DNA from: Anoplopoma fimbria
Taxonomy: Eukaryota; Chordata; Actinopteri; Perciformes; Anoplopomatidae
Length of the DNA stretch: 64,000 nucleotides
Direction of reading: 5' to 3'
Assembly (NCBI RefSeq): GCF_027596085.1
Contig: NC_072462.1
Span: 21,613,421-21,677,420 of the forward strand
Within the stretch, counting starts at the first letter, position 1. Every line of letters starts with the position of its first letter. Made by a program: the position numbers and the translations under genes. Shown here in pieces: positions 26,753 through 40,400 of the stretch. The notes beneath the pieces were generated by a model. It was given only the letters and a program-made list of their open reading frames with translations. It did not search any database and was not told the DNA's origin.

Positions 26753-27045
26753 ATTACATTACATTACATTACAGTCATTTAGCAGACGCTTTTATCCAAA
26801 GCGACTTACAGGAAGTGTATTCAACATAGGTATTCAAGAGAACTACTAGTCACCAGAAGTCATCAGTGCATCTCCTTTCTTAAACAAGCATCTTAAAGCA
26901 TAAACCAGAGCAAAAGTATAGCGCAGAGGCAAATTACTACGAGAACAATAATTGCAACAGACTAATACGAATATAATAAGTGCTAAAAAATACGAATATA
27001 ATAAGTTCTACAAAATATAATAAGTGCTACAAAGGATATATAGGA
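26753..27045 (-). mobile_element. L2/CR1-type LINE 3' tail copy
   Basis: Near-identical to 25,246-25,480 through the tail motif and 3' UTR. It ends in a decayed AATATAATAAGT repeat stretch. Confidence 0.88.
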
Positions 27046-27098
27046 TATATCTCTATTGCATCTTTATTAAGATGCATCATGTTTGAATGCTGGTGCTG

Positions 27099-27216
27099 TT
27101 ACACAGTCCACTGCTCTGTGATCCTAATACACAAAGAGTATGGTCAACATTACTATAAGTAGTATTATTATTTTTGACCTTAATAATTTCCCCATTGTGG
27201 GACTAATAAAGGCTTA

Positions 27217-27258
<42 letters not shown>

Positions 27259-27420
27259 TTATTATTTTATTACCTTATAATAAACAATGATATTACCAGC
27301 TGTTACACAGTCCACTGCTCTGTGATCCTAATACACAAAGAGTATGGTCAACATTACTATAAGTAGTATTATTATTTTTGACCTTAATAATTTCCCCATT
27401 GTGGGACTAATAAAGGCTTA

Positions 27421-27486
<66 letters not shown>

Positions 27487-27661
27487 GACCTTATAATAAA
27501 CAATGATATTACCAGCTGTTACACAGTCCACTGCTAATATTATTATAAGTAGTATTATTATTTTTGTGATCCTAATAATGATATTACCAGGACAAAGAGT
27601 ATTATTAACATTACTATAAGTAGTATTATTATTTTTTATTATTATTATTTTTGACCTTATA

Positions 27662-27730
<69 letters not shown>

Positions 27731-27827
27731 TTTGACAAATAAACTATTACCAGGTCAACATTACTATAAGTAGTATTATTATTTTTGACCTTAATAATTT
27801 CCCCATTGTGGGACTAATAAAGGCTTG

Positions 27828-27863
<36 letters not shown>

Positions 27864-27875
27864 ATATTACAATGA

Positions 27876-27909
<34 letters not shown>

Positions 27910-28022
27910 TTTTATTTTTGACCTTATAATAAACAATGATATTACCAGGTCAACATTACTATAAGTAGTATTATTATTTTTGACCTTAATAATTTCCCCA
28001 TTGTGGGACTAATAAAGGCTTA

Positions 28023-28094
<72 letters not shown>

Positions 28095-28199
28095 TTTGAC
28101 CTTATAATAAACAATGATATTACCAGGTCAACATTACTATAAGTAGTATTATATTTTTGACCTTAATAATTTCCCCATTGTGGGACTAATAAAGGCTTA

Positions 28200-28268
<69 letters not shown>
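27099..28268. repeat. Tandem higher-order repeat with (TTA)n blocks
   Basis: At least five copies of a unit of about 170-220 bp. Each contains AATTTCCCCATTGTGGGACT-AATAAAGGCTT, a (TTA)n run of up to about 25 triplets, ACAATGATATTACCAGGTCA and ACTATAAGTAGTATTATT. Unit starts can be followed near 27,175, 27,379, 27,786, 27,983 and 28,157. The TTTCCCCATTGTGGGACTAATAAAGG text looks like a retroelement 3' tail that was then amplified in tandem. Confidence 0.9.
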
Positions 28269-28269
<1 letters not shown>

Positions 28270-28373
28270 TTGACCTTATAATAAACAATGATATTACCAG
28301 GTGTGGTATTACACCGGTTGGGAATCAATTTATGTGACGTCAGCGCGGTGGGCGGAGCTTACGTCCAGGCACC
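28269..28373 (+). promoter_or_regulatory. ehmt1 core promoter with CRE and GC box
   Basis: The only non-repetitive sequence between the (TTA)n array and the ehmt1 start codon. It has a perfect cAMP-response element TGACGTCA (28,335-28,342) and a GC box GGGCGG (28,350-28,355), with no clear TATA box. A CpG-richer stretch continues into intron 1 (to about 28,680). Confidence 0.55.
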
Positions 28374-31300
28374 ATGGCTTCGGTTGGACCCGAGGTGAGT
28401 GTTGTGAGCGTTATCTACGCTAAGCTCGTTTTACTTTCTAATTGTTTTCCGGGGCTACGGGAGTATGTTTCGGGAGAGCAGCTGGTGCACGGATGAATGG
28501 ACCGTGCAGAGGTTTCGTGTTGTCGTAAATTGCCCGCTGGCAGCCCGCAGTCTCTTGCTTTTGTGCTGGACCGGAGGGCAGGAAGATGCTGCACCCCGGA
28601 ACCTGAATACTCCGCCCGGCTCACTGTGCGCTGTGCTCCGATGCTCAGTTATTCATGTTCCCGGCTCACGTCACTATCCTGCTTCTGTGCAGTTTTAGCG
28701 GTTCATAATTGAATTTTTAAATAGATATTCGTGCAGTTTCCACCCATGTTGTTCTTGGTTTCCAGCCGTATTGTCTGTCACCGGCTAATTGTGTGCACTG
28801 CTGTTTAGCTAGCTGCTAGCATCCATGCTAGCTAGCAGACAGTGCACACTTTCTCAAATCCACACAAAACTGATTTTTTTAAAGGGTTAGCATCTGACTC
28901 AAATGGAAGAGGCTCATCTCCATGTGATGTGCAACAACAGTACACACTCTGCCCGGCTGATCAGTGTCCCCTGAAGCTGTGCTGTGTGTTAGCTTCATGC
29001 TCATTGATGCAGTCAGATGAAGGCAGTGCTGCCTGCAGCCTCCCATTGTAAACATATGGCGCCAGCTCTGACACCGGCTCTGATGCTCACTGCATGGTGT
29101 GTTTTCACATCTTTCTTTAGTTTTTGTTTCATTTCTCTCCTGGTGCAGCATTATCTGTGTTAGCTATCTGCAGCTATGGTATGAAGCAGTCCAGGGTTTG
29201 GCTGTAACAAGTTTCAATGTTGCACTAGTAAGGTTCATTCCCTTAAGATGGACTGATTGAACTGATGGCTTGCCTACAATGACACAGGAGTGTACAAATG
29301 TGTCAGACCTTAAGTCTTTCTTTCTTTCCCTTTTTTGAAAAAAAAAAGAAAAGGATCCAATCTTTTTCAGCAGAGGTCGCTAGAGTGATGTTACATTACA
29401 TTACATTACATTACATTACAGTCATTTAGCAGACGCTTTTATCCAAAGCGACTTACAGTCAGTAGTATGTTACATATCATTCACCCATTCACACACTGAT
29501 GACAGGCTACCATGCAAGGTGCCACCATCAGACTCTAACTAACATTCATCATCCAGTCCACACCGATGGCCTTCAGGAGCAACTTGGGGTTAAGTGTCTT
29601 GCCCAAGGACACATCGACTGCCGAAGCCGGGTATCGAACCACCGACCCTCTGATTGGAGAACTACCTTGCTCTCCACTACGCCACAGCCGCCCCCGTGTT
29701 GAGTTGAAGTAAAGAGAGATGTGGGACACTGAGCTCTGCAGCCGCTATTTTGCACTCATAACTCTGTCTTGTTGGATATGGTGATGTATTGACACATAGA
29801 TACAATGGCCAGAAAGGGTCGGTTCACCCAAATCACAAAAAAGATTTTCACCACATACCTCTGCTGATAGTTTGGGTTGTATTTGGGTCGTATCAGTTCG
29901 CTGCACTTATTGAATTTGTATTTGTTTACTGCACTTATCCTATTCGTAGTAGTTTGTAGCACTTACTATATTCGGATTAGTCTGTTGCAATTATTGTTTT
30001 CGTAGTAATTTGCCTCTGCACTATACTTTTGCTCTGGTTTATGCTTTAAGATGCTTGTTTAAGAAAGGAGATGCACTTATGACTTCTGGTGACTAGTAGT
30101 TCTCTTGAATACCTATGTTGAATACACTTCCTGTAAGTCGCTTTGGATAAAAGCGTCTGCTAAATGACTGTAATGTAATGTATCTGTTGATATGTTAAGA
30201 TACCTGTCTAAAATGTTTGCCTTTTGCTTAATACAATGGAGGAGAATGGGTTTTCATTGAAGCATTGAAAAATTAAGCTCCAATGTCTTTATTCTTTTTT
30301 TCTTTAGAAAACAATGCCCCTAAATCATCTGAACCCATCATCAGTTTTCAATGGATCTACTTTTTACCCCAAAAATAGTCCCAAATGAAAACAGGAAAGC
30401 AAGTCTGCTCAAGTTATTTATAAAGAAAAAATGTCAAGTTCCACTTTTTCTTTGCAGCACATTAATAAGTTATTTTAGAGGAAATTTAAAGTACCATCGT
30501 TAATGTTCAACAACACTCCATCATGCAGATGAAACAAATATCAGTAATTATCATATTTTAACAAAAAATGTTTATATTTCAGCTTGAGGTAAGGTCTCCT
30601 GTATATCTTTGCACTACATCAAACAGGTGTTCCTGATTTCCTGGTCACTCAGTAGACTGCGTGTGTGTGTGTGTTTGTGTGTCATTCAGCATTCAGTTCG
30701 TGTGTGCATTCAGACAGGAAACACAGCAGGAGAAGAGGTTTGGTTGAATGTCAAGCAGTTCTTTGGGCTCCTGTAGTTGAAATACATAGTGTTGAAAAGG
30801 CCATTTTTGGCCTAGCTGGCAGATGCCACCCAGCTGATGACATGTCCTCTCAGACATCTACCGAGAATTCGATCGGTATGATGGTGCTGACACATGACCA
30901 AATGGCAGACACAAACAAGCAATTATCACAAATATTTTATGATAATTGCAAAAAATAGGCATGTAGTTGTTGACCATGTTACATTCATTTAGCAAAGCCC
31001 TGCACCAGGTATGATCGATATGATGCAGTTTGCTTAATCACAAGCGTTTAGAGGAGAAATTCAATACAAATAAATAGTACAATTCTTATTTTCTATGACA
31101 CTAAATAAATACACAGACTAAATAAAATCAATACTTGAATGTATGTACGAATACATTCAATTCCTGAACTTGTGTATGGATGTGATATGATTGCTATCAT
31201 TGTTGTATGGCCTGCCTCGGGTTAAACCCTTTGAAAAATCAACATCAACAAATAGGTTACATAAAGAGGATTAATGCCATAGAAAATATTATAGTTTGTT

Positions 31301-34300
31301 TGACAGTCAGTCATAACTGAACAAGAATTGCTCAGATTTTGTTAGCTCTGACTAATGTTACAATCTCCGCTAGCACTTGCCTGATCGGTACAGCACATGT
31401 GCAACTCTCAACAGAGATTAGAAAAAAGTGAGATGAGTCACTTTTAGCTATCTCCATCAACACCTTTGGACGCAGTGCTATTTTTTTCCAGAGCTGATTA
31501 TGGAAGTTGCTACCAACACCGCTTTTGCCCTCCACACTTGTCTCTTCCCGTTGCTGTTGTAGCTGAGCGTGAACCCACAGACGGGTTTTCCAACTCTGGT
31601 GTTTCATTAGTGTTTTCAAGTGTGACTGACTCACAACAAGCTTGATTGGTTGTGAACCTCTGCGTTGCTGCCCACATGGAGACGTGCTCATCTTCTTACA
31701 TGGCTATCTAGCTTGGTCCAGTTTCAGAAAATGCTAATGAGCGTAGATGAGATTGACGCAGCTGTAAAGGTTGTTTTGAGTTGACGAAAGAGAACACTTC
31801 CTAAATCTGCATATTTTTTTGATCAATATAAAAAACATTAAGTTAAATGGTCCTAGCAACCACGCCTGCAGCTTCTGTGGTGAATAAAGATGAGGTCAGT
31901 TGGATGGATAAGTCTTTGGCTTATGATTGGTAAGGGCAAAACAGAACAAATAACCCTCCCAGGAAGAAATGAGCTAACACAAACACAATGTCAGGCTTAA
32001 TGATTGAAGGGAAATGAAGTAGCCATACAGTCTGATTATCAGGCTATTGCAATTTTGAAAGAATAACTTCTGTATAGGACTCAGGGTCGAACCTATAGGA
32101 TACATTCAAATAACAAGCAGAAGCTACAAATATGTACAATCTAAGAATTACATTTTAGTGTAGCTAGTTATCATGCTTGCATTTTACTATTAGCACCCAA
32201 CACAAATTACAGCTGAGGCTAATGGGACTGTCAAAAGGTTTTGGTCATAAACCCAAGTACTGGATAAATTGAAATGTTGACCTGAAGATGGTAGATAAAA
32301 AGTTTGCATACAGTTTGTAATCAATCCTTGATGATACGCCTCAAGTTTACGTTTACATTTGGACACACCATGATCAAATTATAATTTACCTGCCCCCTAT
32401 ACACATTTTTACTGACTGGAGCTTGAATGCATCATCATTTTATTCATTCCCGGTACCTACAGTACTTTCAGTAGGGTAACATATCGATTTTATTTTGATT
32501 TCATGGCAATTCATCCACTAGTCCAACCGTATTTTCACTCCAAATCAAAAAGGTTAACCTCATCGTAACGCTAGAGGGAAAACCAGTAGGCTGTATACTC
32601 CCGATTATGAATGTATTTAGCAATATATTGTAGCAACCTAGCCTATCCGATAGCTGTTGAGATATTTCAGTGTGGACCAATAGACAGACAGTCTCGATAT
32701 TGCATACGTTTAAATCTATGCAATCATGATGCACATCAACTTTGTTACAGTGCAACTTTGAGTCACTGCTAGATGCTAAAATGGGCACAAACATTTGTTA
32801 TGCTGTAGGTAAAATGAGTTTCACATTATAGTGTTGAAAGCTCCAGTTTTTTTTTGTGTACAGGACGAGGTCGTGTCAGTCAGCAATAAGCTGTTGTTCT
32901 TTGCTCATGTTTGGCCTTCTTTTGTGTGTTGCGGGTGTTTTATAGCCTATATTGTGTTCACTGGCTTTTCACCTCTCTTTTCAACACAGTATCTAGTATC
33001 TACTGATATCTCACCATCTTTACTTTATTGTAACTCTGCCATGGTTGGTGGGAAGAACTTATTTCCCTTTTTTTTTGTGCATTGGGCCCTGCAAGTTGAT
33101 AAACCTGAGCCTGTATGTCAAGACGAGGTATTTTTTTATTGTTCAGTTGTGAAACTGGATAAGCCACCAACATCTCTACATCTGCATTCCTACGTTAGTT
33201 AATACAACCCCTGAGGAAAGGACACGTATCACTTTGCAAAGTGACCAGCTACTATTCCTGTTATCAATGAATTGTGTTTAAAGCATTAATGTGAGGATTT
33301 GCTGCTTTTACTCTTATTTATGTCATTGGATTTTGGACAGACAAAGCTAATCGTTAGAAGATAAACGCAGTGAGTTCTGGGAACTTTTGATGGGCATCTC
33401 CACTATTTAATTACATTTTATAGACTACATGGATGATTGAAAAGTAATCACAGATTATTATAATGAAAAAAAAACCCACAACAGAGACCTTAAAACACTA
33501 GAAAGCCTTTGTGAAGATGCATTATGCTAAGTTGGGATACCTTTTATTCACTCAGTTCTTACTGAAATCAACAGAATAGTTTAAGTTTATCATCAGGTCC
33601 TTTTTGTGGTTTGCGTTTGTGGTTTTTTTCAGGCCTTTTCCTCAATAGCAGCTCAGTCTGCTACTTCATTTCTGTGACTTAAATATCTGTTGCACGGACT
33701 GACAGCGTCTGGGTTTTTGCTGCCTTGGAGACAAAGGACTCTCCTGTTTTAGAGGTTCAGATGTGGCCCAGTGTCCACCATTGAAAATGTTTGGCTAATC
33801 ATGCTCCTCACTTACATCCGGTTTGCTTCTGGGGCTCTTACCTCTTCCATTTTCTTTGCCTCCTTCTTCAGTTGGTGCTCCTGAGATGGCTGTGCATATA
33901 CATCTGCTTTGAAGCCCTAACCCCCCCCCCCCAAACGTGATTTGACTAAATGTATTTCCATCTGACACAAAAAAGAAAAAGACAGCAACAAAAAAAGAAA
34001 AGAAAGAAAATGAGTACAACTACAATTGACCTTAATACAAGCATGTGTGAGATGAAAATATTAGTAGGATATATTCCTCCAGTCTTGAATGCAGTATTTA
34101 TATGGTGAGTCTGTTCCAGCGGATACCTTCAGTGGCAATGAGGTCTTCTAGTTTACAGCAATGGAGTGGTGTTACAGTTTGAACTGACTGAGCATGCTCT
34201 GTGGAGACCCTTCTGAAGAGGAGGACCGACAGAGGGAGCCACCAGGTCACATGACCGGCGAGGTGAATGTGCATGCGGGGAAAGAAAAGGAAAAGAGGAG

Positions 34301-34346
34301 CAATCTGTTCGACACATTCTCGCGCTCTCTTCCTCTCTCTGTTCTC

Positions 34347-34397
<51 letters not shown>

Positions 34398-34418
34398 AAA
34401 CCCACACTCTCCCTCACA

Positions 34419-34485
<67 letters not shown>

Positions 34486-37400
34486 GCCTTCTTCTTCTCA
34501 ATGGAGGCCATGAGAAGAAAGCAGGTATGATGCTTCCTGGAGGCACACTAGGGAAAAGACATGTTGGCTTTATACTCTTCACCCTTGGTTGGCTTTGAAT
34601 TGTCTGAAGAGAGACGCATAGTCTCGCTTCTCACTTCCTTTTAGCCATTTTCTATAAAAGTTACCATCAGTTGGCTCGAACGCTTGCTGTCTGCTCGTTG
34701 AGAAGGTTTCTCAGTTCTCAGTTGCTGCTACGTTATCAGCAGACTGATTGCTCTTGATTCCCGAAATCAAGGACTTAATCTTGAGGAGCAGTGTTTCCTG
34801 TTTGGTAGCAGAGAGAGATTTAAGTGTTGCTTTGCTGGATCCTGTTGAGTACAACAGCTGTATTGAGAGCAATCAGAGCATGGGAAATATGAGACAACTC
34901 AAACGTCTGACCTCCCGAAGATCTGAAAACTACCCTGAGAGTAGAATTTTGAATCTTGGACCCAACGTCCTTTCGTCATGCCATTTCTCCTATCAATCAT
35001 CTGTGCTCTATCCCTCATGGTTACAATGACGTCTCAGTGGACTGGACGTTTGTGCAGCTATGTGATCAGGAAAATACTGGAACATAAGGCTGGATGCATG
35101 TTAGGCTGCGGTGTTAGATTCCATGTTTACCGGCTTTGATCTTCTGTGCAGCTTTCTGGCTGAGGGCCAGGCCTTGCATCAGTCAGTTTGCACACAATTA
35201 ATCCCTGGACAGGTAAACTATTGGATAATTCGTGGATTTTATGTAAAATAGTCATCATTATTTAGTGTTGTTTTTTTTAATTGTTGTTATTTTGGTATTA
35301 TTTGTACCTTTTTATATAGAAAGAAAAGAGATGACAGAAAATGAAGGGGAAAGGAAGGATGACGTGCCTGATGCAGTCTGGGATCATTGCGATAGCACGG
35401 TCAGCTTGTCAGATCATTAGATGATCACCACGAAGCCCCATAGTTGTGATTTTTGTGTTAATAATGTGCAAAACCAAGAATGTCTTTACCGAATTTCTTT
35501 ATAACAGTGGTCTCCTAATATGAGGTAGTGACAGCTGAAGGGGCTGCAACATAAATCTGAGGGTCCTCGAGAAGATAGAAAAAAACAGAACAGAGAAACA
35601 TTTCTGCTGCCTTTTTCATGTGAAATACTGCACAGTTTTACATCGTCAAGCCTCTGAAAATGATTAAAACGAAACAGTCTGAGAAGTGGACAAACACCCT
35701 TTCGTCAAACAGCTCACAGTCAAGGGTTCACGAGTGGACCGTTTTTAGCTGTTCTTTTTATCTCATTTGGGTGTTGGCAACACCTTGCGTGTGTGATACG
35801 TGTGTCAGCTGATAGTGTGATTTAATTTTAAGGCCTCCTGCAGTAGATCTTAAGATCACATCAGTGTGAAATATCTAGGCCTTGCCATGCGCAGGGTTCA
35901 CATTATCTTGCAGGGCCAATGAATGATTGATGCATTCAGATATTTTATAACATAATATTACACATAGTCTATTAAGAGCTTATTTGTAAAAAAATACTAA
36001 GCTAATTTTTTTTTTTTTTTTTTTTTTAATGGTCCAATCTGGAATGTAAGCTCTGGGCCATTGTTGCCTTATTTTTGCAGCCATAGCTGGAGCTTTAGTT
36101 TATTCTAACATATATCCATTTTTTAATATGCTACTTAAGGTTCCTGATCAACACTCAGAGCCTCACATGTGGAGCTTCTTTCATCAGCCCGCATATCCCC
36201 TTCCACGGGCCTCCAGACCCCTTAGCTCCCCATCTAGTGGAAAACCGCTGCAATGGCCGCGTTGTGTCAGTAAACAATCTGGTTGCGAAATGGCGGAGAT
36301 CTGCAGACAGGCTTCTCTGCCACCCTTCCCCCCCTTTCCTTTCTGTCTCCAGTGTGTCCGTTCCACTTTCCACCACTAGGGGGAGGGCTGAGGTTAGTGT
36401 TTTTTTTATTGTAACTGGCTCTCCTCAATCCATGGAAATAAAGAACTGAAGGACCCTTCTTCTCCTCACCCTGACATGTGCTCACTAGATGCCTTGAGAT
36501 CATACACCACAGAGGATTGTCCCAGACTAGATGTTCTTTGGGAAACACCCTCAGATGTGGGGCTCCCGGCTCCCGGCCTGACCTTGTTGCTGTTTGACAA
36601 GGTGCATGTTCGTGTTCGGCTCAGGAAATCAGGGGCACATGTTTGGAGAAGGATTTGGGAACTCTGTCCTGGTGGCTCATTTAGTTGGGAAGTCGGCTTT
36701 TAGTGGTATCTGTCTCTTGCCGGTCTTGTGATTGGGAGAAAATGTTTCCTCTGCTTTCTTGAGACATTCAGATTCAGCACCTGAGTTTACCACACACTAC
36801 ATAAGACCCCAGCCTTTAGCAGCAAATGTGTCTGTATATCCACCTTAATTCTGCTTGGTTCGAGGGTCACATTTGGTCAAGGGGACTGTAAACCTTTCTG
36901 TTAAGTCCTAAAGGAATGCTTCTCTTCAAGGACAAACTGACATAGGAGCACTTCCCTTTGACATTTGATCTAAAATGTTGTTTAAAAGTGTGAAAACAAA
37001 CGGGGATGGTTTTGACAAGCAAAGGTCGACCCAAAGAGAAAGCAAAAGCGTGGATTAATTATGTTTTTCTGTTGGGCCTCTTGTTTGTCCTTTGGGCCTT
37101 TTTTCTCCCAGAGTGAGAGAACAAGGTTGACGGTCTGCTCAGGAGGAAGAGCAAGTTTTACATTTCCTGGTGTCGCCTCTTCAAATGCTCCCTCCTGTGA
37201 GATGTAAAGACAGTCTGTGGGTGACTGAGAATTGTTTTGAAGCTTGGGCTGTGCATCTCCTGCTCTCCTGGTTGGCTGTGGTATAGAAAGAGAGAAGACA
37301 GACAATGAAAGTGCATGGGGCTCGCCCTCATTCTCTTGGCTTGCTCTATAGTCTCTGGTTCTGACAAAGACACGTTACTGGAAAGAGGTTTCAACACAGC

Positions 37401-40400
37401 ATTCGGTTGATAAACAGAAGGTGGTTTTATTCAGATACTGATGCTTGGGCCTGACTTTTTTTTGTTTGTCAGTTGATAGAAAATGAATTGATAGCAATTT
37501 TAGATAATCGGGCAATTTTGGCAAACATTCTGCTGCTTTTCTCAGATTTGTAACATTTAGGTCAGCAACAATTATTTTCATTATCATTTAAGCAATTTTT
37601 TCAACTAGTCCATTGATCATAGTCCTGAATGGTCTTGTTTCTTCACAGCAACAACAGTTTCAGTTTCCATAGATATTAAAAGGACAAAAGCAAAAAATCC
37701 TCACAGAGAAAATTGGGTATTTTTGCTTGATAAATTACCTAAACAATGAATTGATTATGACAATTATTTCCGTCAATCGCCTAATCAATTAATTCAATAC
37801 ATTCAATCCATGCTGATGTCATGGATTGAATGTATTTTGTTTTTTATTGGTCAAAACAAAGGATTTAAAGAGGATAGCCTGTCCTATGGGAACTTGTGAT
37901 GGGAATGTTTGACTTTTTTTAAACTAACCAATTGACTGAAAAGGTTACTGATTGAAAACAAAAAAAGAAACAAAATATTTGTTAGTTAGGAGCTCTAAAT
38001 TTGTTTTCCCTTGACATGTGTTCTTTTGTCATCAGCCCGCTGGTCTAGCCAAGGGCAGCGTAGATAAAGGTGCATCCACAAAGAAAGAGGAACTTGATGC
38101 AGCAATCAACGGAGAGGAGAAACCAGGTATTAGTCAAATTCAACTTCAAAGCACTTCCATCTATGAAAACTGTTGAACATTTTAATTTGCATTATTTTAA
38201 TCGTTTTTTTTTCTTCCATAGATGGAGACAACGAGATAGCTGTCAGACTGTCTTCTTCCCCTCCAGCAGAGACGATGCTTAACGGCACCGAATGCGACGC
38301 CACGAGGCAAAAGAGCCCGGCACACGGCTCTGCAACCGCCAACAACAAGACTTTGCTGTTGCTAAATGAAAATGGCACGTCGGACGTGGAGCCACCGCAC
38401 GGTTCTGTTACTGGAAGCAACGGATTCATTCTCACCAAGCAGCAGCAGCAGCAGGACGGCGGCTCGGCAGCGAAGCCGGGTTCGGGAGTTTCCCCACACA
38501 GGACTAACTGGTTGCCTTCGGGCTCACCGACAGGGGGACACACGGCCAAATCTCCCCTGGCCTCGGCGTCTGGGTGTGCACAGAGTTCAGGTGCGCTAAG
38601 GACTGACCCCAGTACAGGGACTACGTCGGGACAGGAGACACCAGACACTAAGAACGGCACAGCCTCGTCTCCTGCCCCGGCTCCAGCACCCGTCACGATA
38701 CATAGAGCGCGTAAGACCATGTCCAGACCTGCTGTGAGCCCGGCACAAAAGGTAAACCTTCAGGATCCTCTTTCTCTCATTACTTTCTATACTAATGTAG
38801 GGAGAAAACACCTGGATCACAATCAGTTTTTTCAGTTCATCCCAAATGTGTTGGATGAGGTTGATGTCAGGAATTTGTGCAGGCCAGTTAAGTTCTTCCA
38901 ACCCTAACTGGGAAAACCATTTCTTTATGGACCTTTCTTTTTGCACGGGCGCAATGTCATGTTGAAACAGGAAGTCTTTTCCCAACTGTTGCCACAAAGT
39001 TGGTAACACACCACTGTCTAAAATTGTATCCTGTGGCTACACTGGCATGATTCCTTTAAACGGGAAGTAAGGTGCCCAGACCATGAGAAAACAGCCCCAC
39101 ATCAAAGTACACAATGTGTCCATATACTTTCTTTGTACAACAGTGTTGTTGAGACGAGTGTGTGCAACGTAAAATAGGGTTGCACGATTAATGGAATATT
39201 AAATGCAGTGACGATTTTGGCATCCCACAATCAAATGAACATCTTTGAAACTCCATAGTAAACTCATATGAAAACTAACATCTCTTAAACTATCAGCCAG
39301 CCGCCAGAGGTCGATCCAGATGTTTTGGCTTCACTTTTGGTGAGCTGTCATGCCTATGCACGCTCACCCTGCAGCAGCAGCCTTGGAAAAGCTTTCCTAA
39401 ATGTTGCAGCTGCAGTCCAGAGTAGTAGAGTTATATAGGGTGGTATATTATATTATATTGTACTATATTACTCTTTTTGCCAAAACCAAAAATGCGCTGA
39501 ATTCAGGTTAAGATGACCCTTATTTTGGCCACAATTGTGCAGCTCTAATATAAGATGATGTCATTGTCGTTAAATGCAGTGAACTGTGTTCAGTAACATC
39601 AGACATTACTAAAATACAATTGTTTTTTAAATGTTTCATGTTTTGAAAGAGAAAGAATTTGGTTCAACAATATCATAACATGTTGGTACATCAAAATAAA
39701 ATTCAGCTGAAAGAGGAATCAAAACTATCGCATTTACCAGATCTACTTTCTATAAATAGGGGAATTTCTGAGCTATGCTTGTTGCAGGAGGACCTTGTTT
39801 ACTGTAACACAGTGGTCTCTTGCAGTGTGATTCACAATCATGTGGACATAACATCAGGGTGAAAATTGAAATGAATGTATGACAAACGGACAATGAGCCC
39901 TCCCTGTAACACATAAACTCAAAGTAAATCCCTTGGTTAAACGATGATTATAACTTATTTTGGTTATTGTTACCTGCAGCTTCTTAACAGGGAATTAAGA
40001 GAAGCGAAGAGTGCCAAAATGGAGAAAATGGAGCCTCATGTTTCACCTGACGCTCAGAAATCCTCGCAGCAGCCCTCCGTTCAGAACCATCTACCTCAGA
40101 GTCCACCGGAAACGCCAGCTTCAGCACAAACTGCTTCATCAGCTTCACCAGCACCTCCTGCAGCTTCTACAACACCTCCGGCTCCTCCAGCTCCTGAGGA
40201 TCCTCCAGATCCCCCGGCTTCTGCGGCTCCTCAAGCTTGTCCAGCTCCTCCAGCTCCAGCCAAGCTCCAACTAGGTCAGTCAGACTCCAGCAAGACATGA
40301 CAGAAACTGAACTCCTGTAGAAACTCTGACTTTGCTTTATGGTTTCAAAAAAATAAGTAATCAGACCAGAACATCATCACTATTGCTGTAAACATGTGTG

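Larger units (their letters stand above)
28395..38035 (+). other. ehmt1 intron 1 (9.6 kb)
   Basis: Holds a V-SINE, a LINE tail that is the probable source of the copy at 59.4 kb, a dispersed repeat, the CT microsatellites and a CTCF-like motif, each listed separately. Long open frames inside (for example 31,332-31,691 minus and 32,831-33,202 plus) have no domain features and are probably chance. Confidence 0.85.

Noticed and set aside
27418..27738. 106-aa poly-Ile/poly-Asn open frame
   Set aside because: Translation of the (TTA)n array.
29630..29684. tRNA gene
   Set aside because: A and B boxes are present, but they belong to the tRNA-like head of a V-SINE with the conserved central domain and LINE tail.
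31332..31691. 119-aa minus-strand open frame in ehmt1 intron 1
   Set aside because: No recognisable motif, no splice or promoter support.
34098..34582. Several open frames of Arg-Glu or Leu-Ser repeats
   Set aside because: They are translations of the CT microsatellite in different frames, not proteins.
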